From Flavobacteriales bacterium (lineage in GTDB: Bacteria > Bacteroidota > Bacteroidia > Flavobacteriales_D > Crocinitomicaceae), in assembly GCA_947476955.1 (NCBI GenBank), contig CANJSS010000007.1, positions 1 to 43,517 on the forward strand: 43,517 nt of DNA. Reading direction: 5' to 3'. A program made the position numbers and the translations under genes. Below the pieces are notes generated by a model. It was not told the origin of the DNA and ran no database searches. It saw only the letters and a program-made list of their open reading frames with translations. Positions 43,188 through 43,517 of this stretch are shown piece by piece. The first letter of the stretch is position 1; each line of letters opens with the position of its first letter.

Positions 43188-43517
43188 GTGAAAGCAAAAG
43201 GATAGATTAGAATTTTATTGTTAAATTAAAACTAGACCATAATATTAAAAATATTTGAGAAATATACTTTCAAGCCATTCAGCATAAATTCAACTTAATT
43301 AATTGATAAATTTTCAAAAATTAATTAAGTTGAATATAAAATTTGCAAATATTTGTTGAATTTAAGAATCAAAAAAAGTAGTGAGTATTAATTTATTTCA
43401 GTAAGATTCAAAAGTGATTGCTATCTTTAAAAAGTAAAATATCAAGCTGCTAATCCAAATGTCGAAAAAAACAGTGATTTCAACTTTATAGGACTTTTAG
43501 CAATACGTTGATTGAAT
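43188..43517. other. Right-edge region without assignable gene
   Basis: These 330 very AT-rich bases hold no convincing gene. On the plus strand an ATG at 43459 gives only ten codons. On the minus strand one frame is open from the edge to a TGA at 43442-43444 (ending SLFFSTFGLAA), which might be the tail of a gene beyond the window, but nothing confirms it. TATCTTTA at 43419-43426 resembles a -7 box with one mismatch and could serve a gene to the right. A perfect inverted repeat is listed separately. Confidence 0.4.
43288..43335. repeat. Perfect 17-bp inverted repeat
   Basis: ATTCAACTTAATTAATT (43288-43304) and its exact reverse complement (43319-43335) flank a 14-base loop. With only two G-C pairs per stem and no T tract next to it, it does not look like an ordinary terminator. 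Six bases further on, ATTTGCAAAT (43341-43350) is another perfect palindrome. The pair may be a protein-binding region or an unusual end-of-transcript structure. Confidence 0.55.

Noticed and set aside
43459-43491. ATG followed by ten codons near the right edge
   Set aside because: Too short, no promoter at a suitable distance, no family signal.
1-43517. Mobile elements, CRISPR arrays, tRNA and rRNA genes
   Set aside because: No transposase, integrase, phage protein, regularly spaced repeat array or tRNA-like cloverleaf was found in any gap.

Overview
This window is AT-rich, gene-dense chromosomal DNA from a member of the Bacteroidota, probably order Flavobacteriales (a Crocinitomicaceae/Fluviicola-like relative is my best guess, not proven). 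The signs are a protein with a type IX secretion (T9SS) C-terminal sorting domain, a DUF4290 protein, DnaJ, MurA, Tgt and NtrC-like variants that I associate with this phylum, almost no Shine-Dalgarno sequences, and repeated Bacteroidota-type promoter elements (-7 box TAnnTTTG, in some cases with TTG about 17-19 bases upstream). It reads as core genome. I see no phage, insertion sequence, CRISPR array, tRNA or rRNA.

Layout. 1-2.7 kb: the end of an unknown gene, a lone Hpt phosphotransfer protein, and dnaK. 2.9-8.3 kb, minus strand: kup, then the translation operon thrS-infC-rpmI-rplT, each unit closed by a clear intrinsic terminator. 8.4-11.6 kb: comEC converging on an NtrC-like regulator that has no DNA-binding domain. 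11.7-13.6 kb: a GbsR/MarR-type regulator, a small membrane protein and a TIGR01777 epimerase. 13.6-17.8 kb, minus: an ABC-2 exporter pair with a Ppx/GppA phosphatase, and a CPBP membrane protease. 17.9-19.7 kb, minus: grpE-dnaJ, so both parts of the DnaK chaperone system lie in the window but in separate units. 19.9-24.4 kb, plus: two SGNH-hydrolase proteins followed by an MBOAT acyltransferase, a compact cell-surface O-acylation module. 24.4-27.7 kb, minus: a solitary paaZ with an unusually structured upstream region, and a dus gene. 27.8-29.4 kb: a T9SS cargo protein. 29.7-35.1 kb, minus: purL, then DUF4290-murA-tlpA-phnA. 35.2-38.2 kb, minus: tgt-lptG-DUF481. 38.3-40.7 kb, plus: a glycosyltransferase overlapping an ECF sigma factor, then rsmG. 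40.8-43.2 kb, minus: an unrecognised protein and a PafA-type alkaline phosphatase. The last 330 bases carry no assignable gene but hold a perfect 17-bp inverted repeat.

No single large unknown system stands out. The best leads are the SGNH-SGNH-MBOAT module, the two face-to-face promoters and palindromes upstream of paaZ, the regulator lacking a DNA-binding domain, two promoters so close to their start codons that leaderless mRNAs are predicted, and several conserved enzymes that lack textbook residues (MurA Cys to Asp, Tgt without zinc cysteines, DnaJ with two of four zinc motifs). All functional calls are from reading the sequence; none was checked by a database search.
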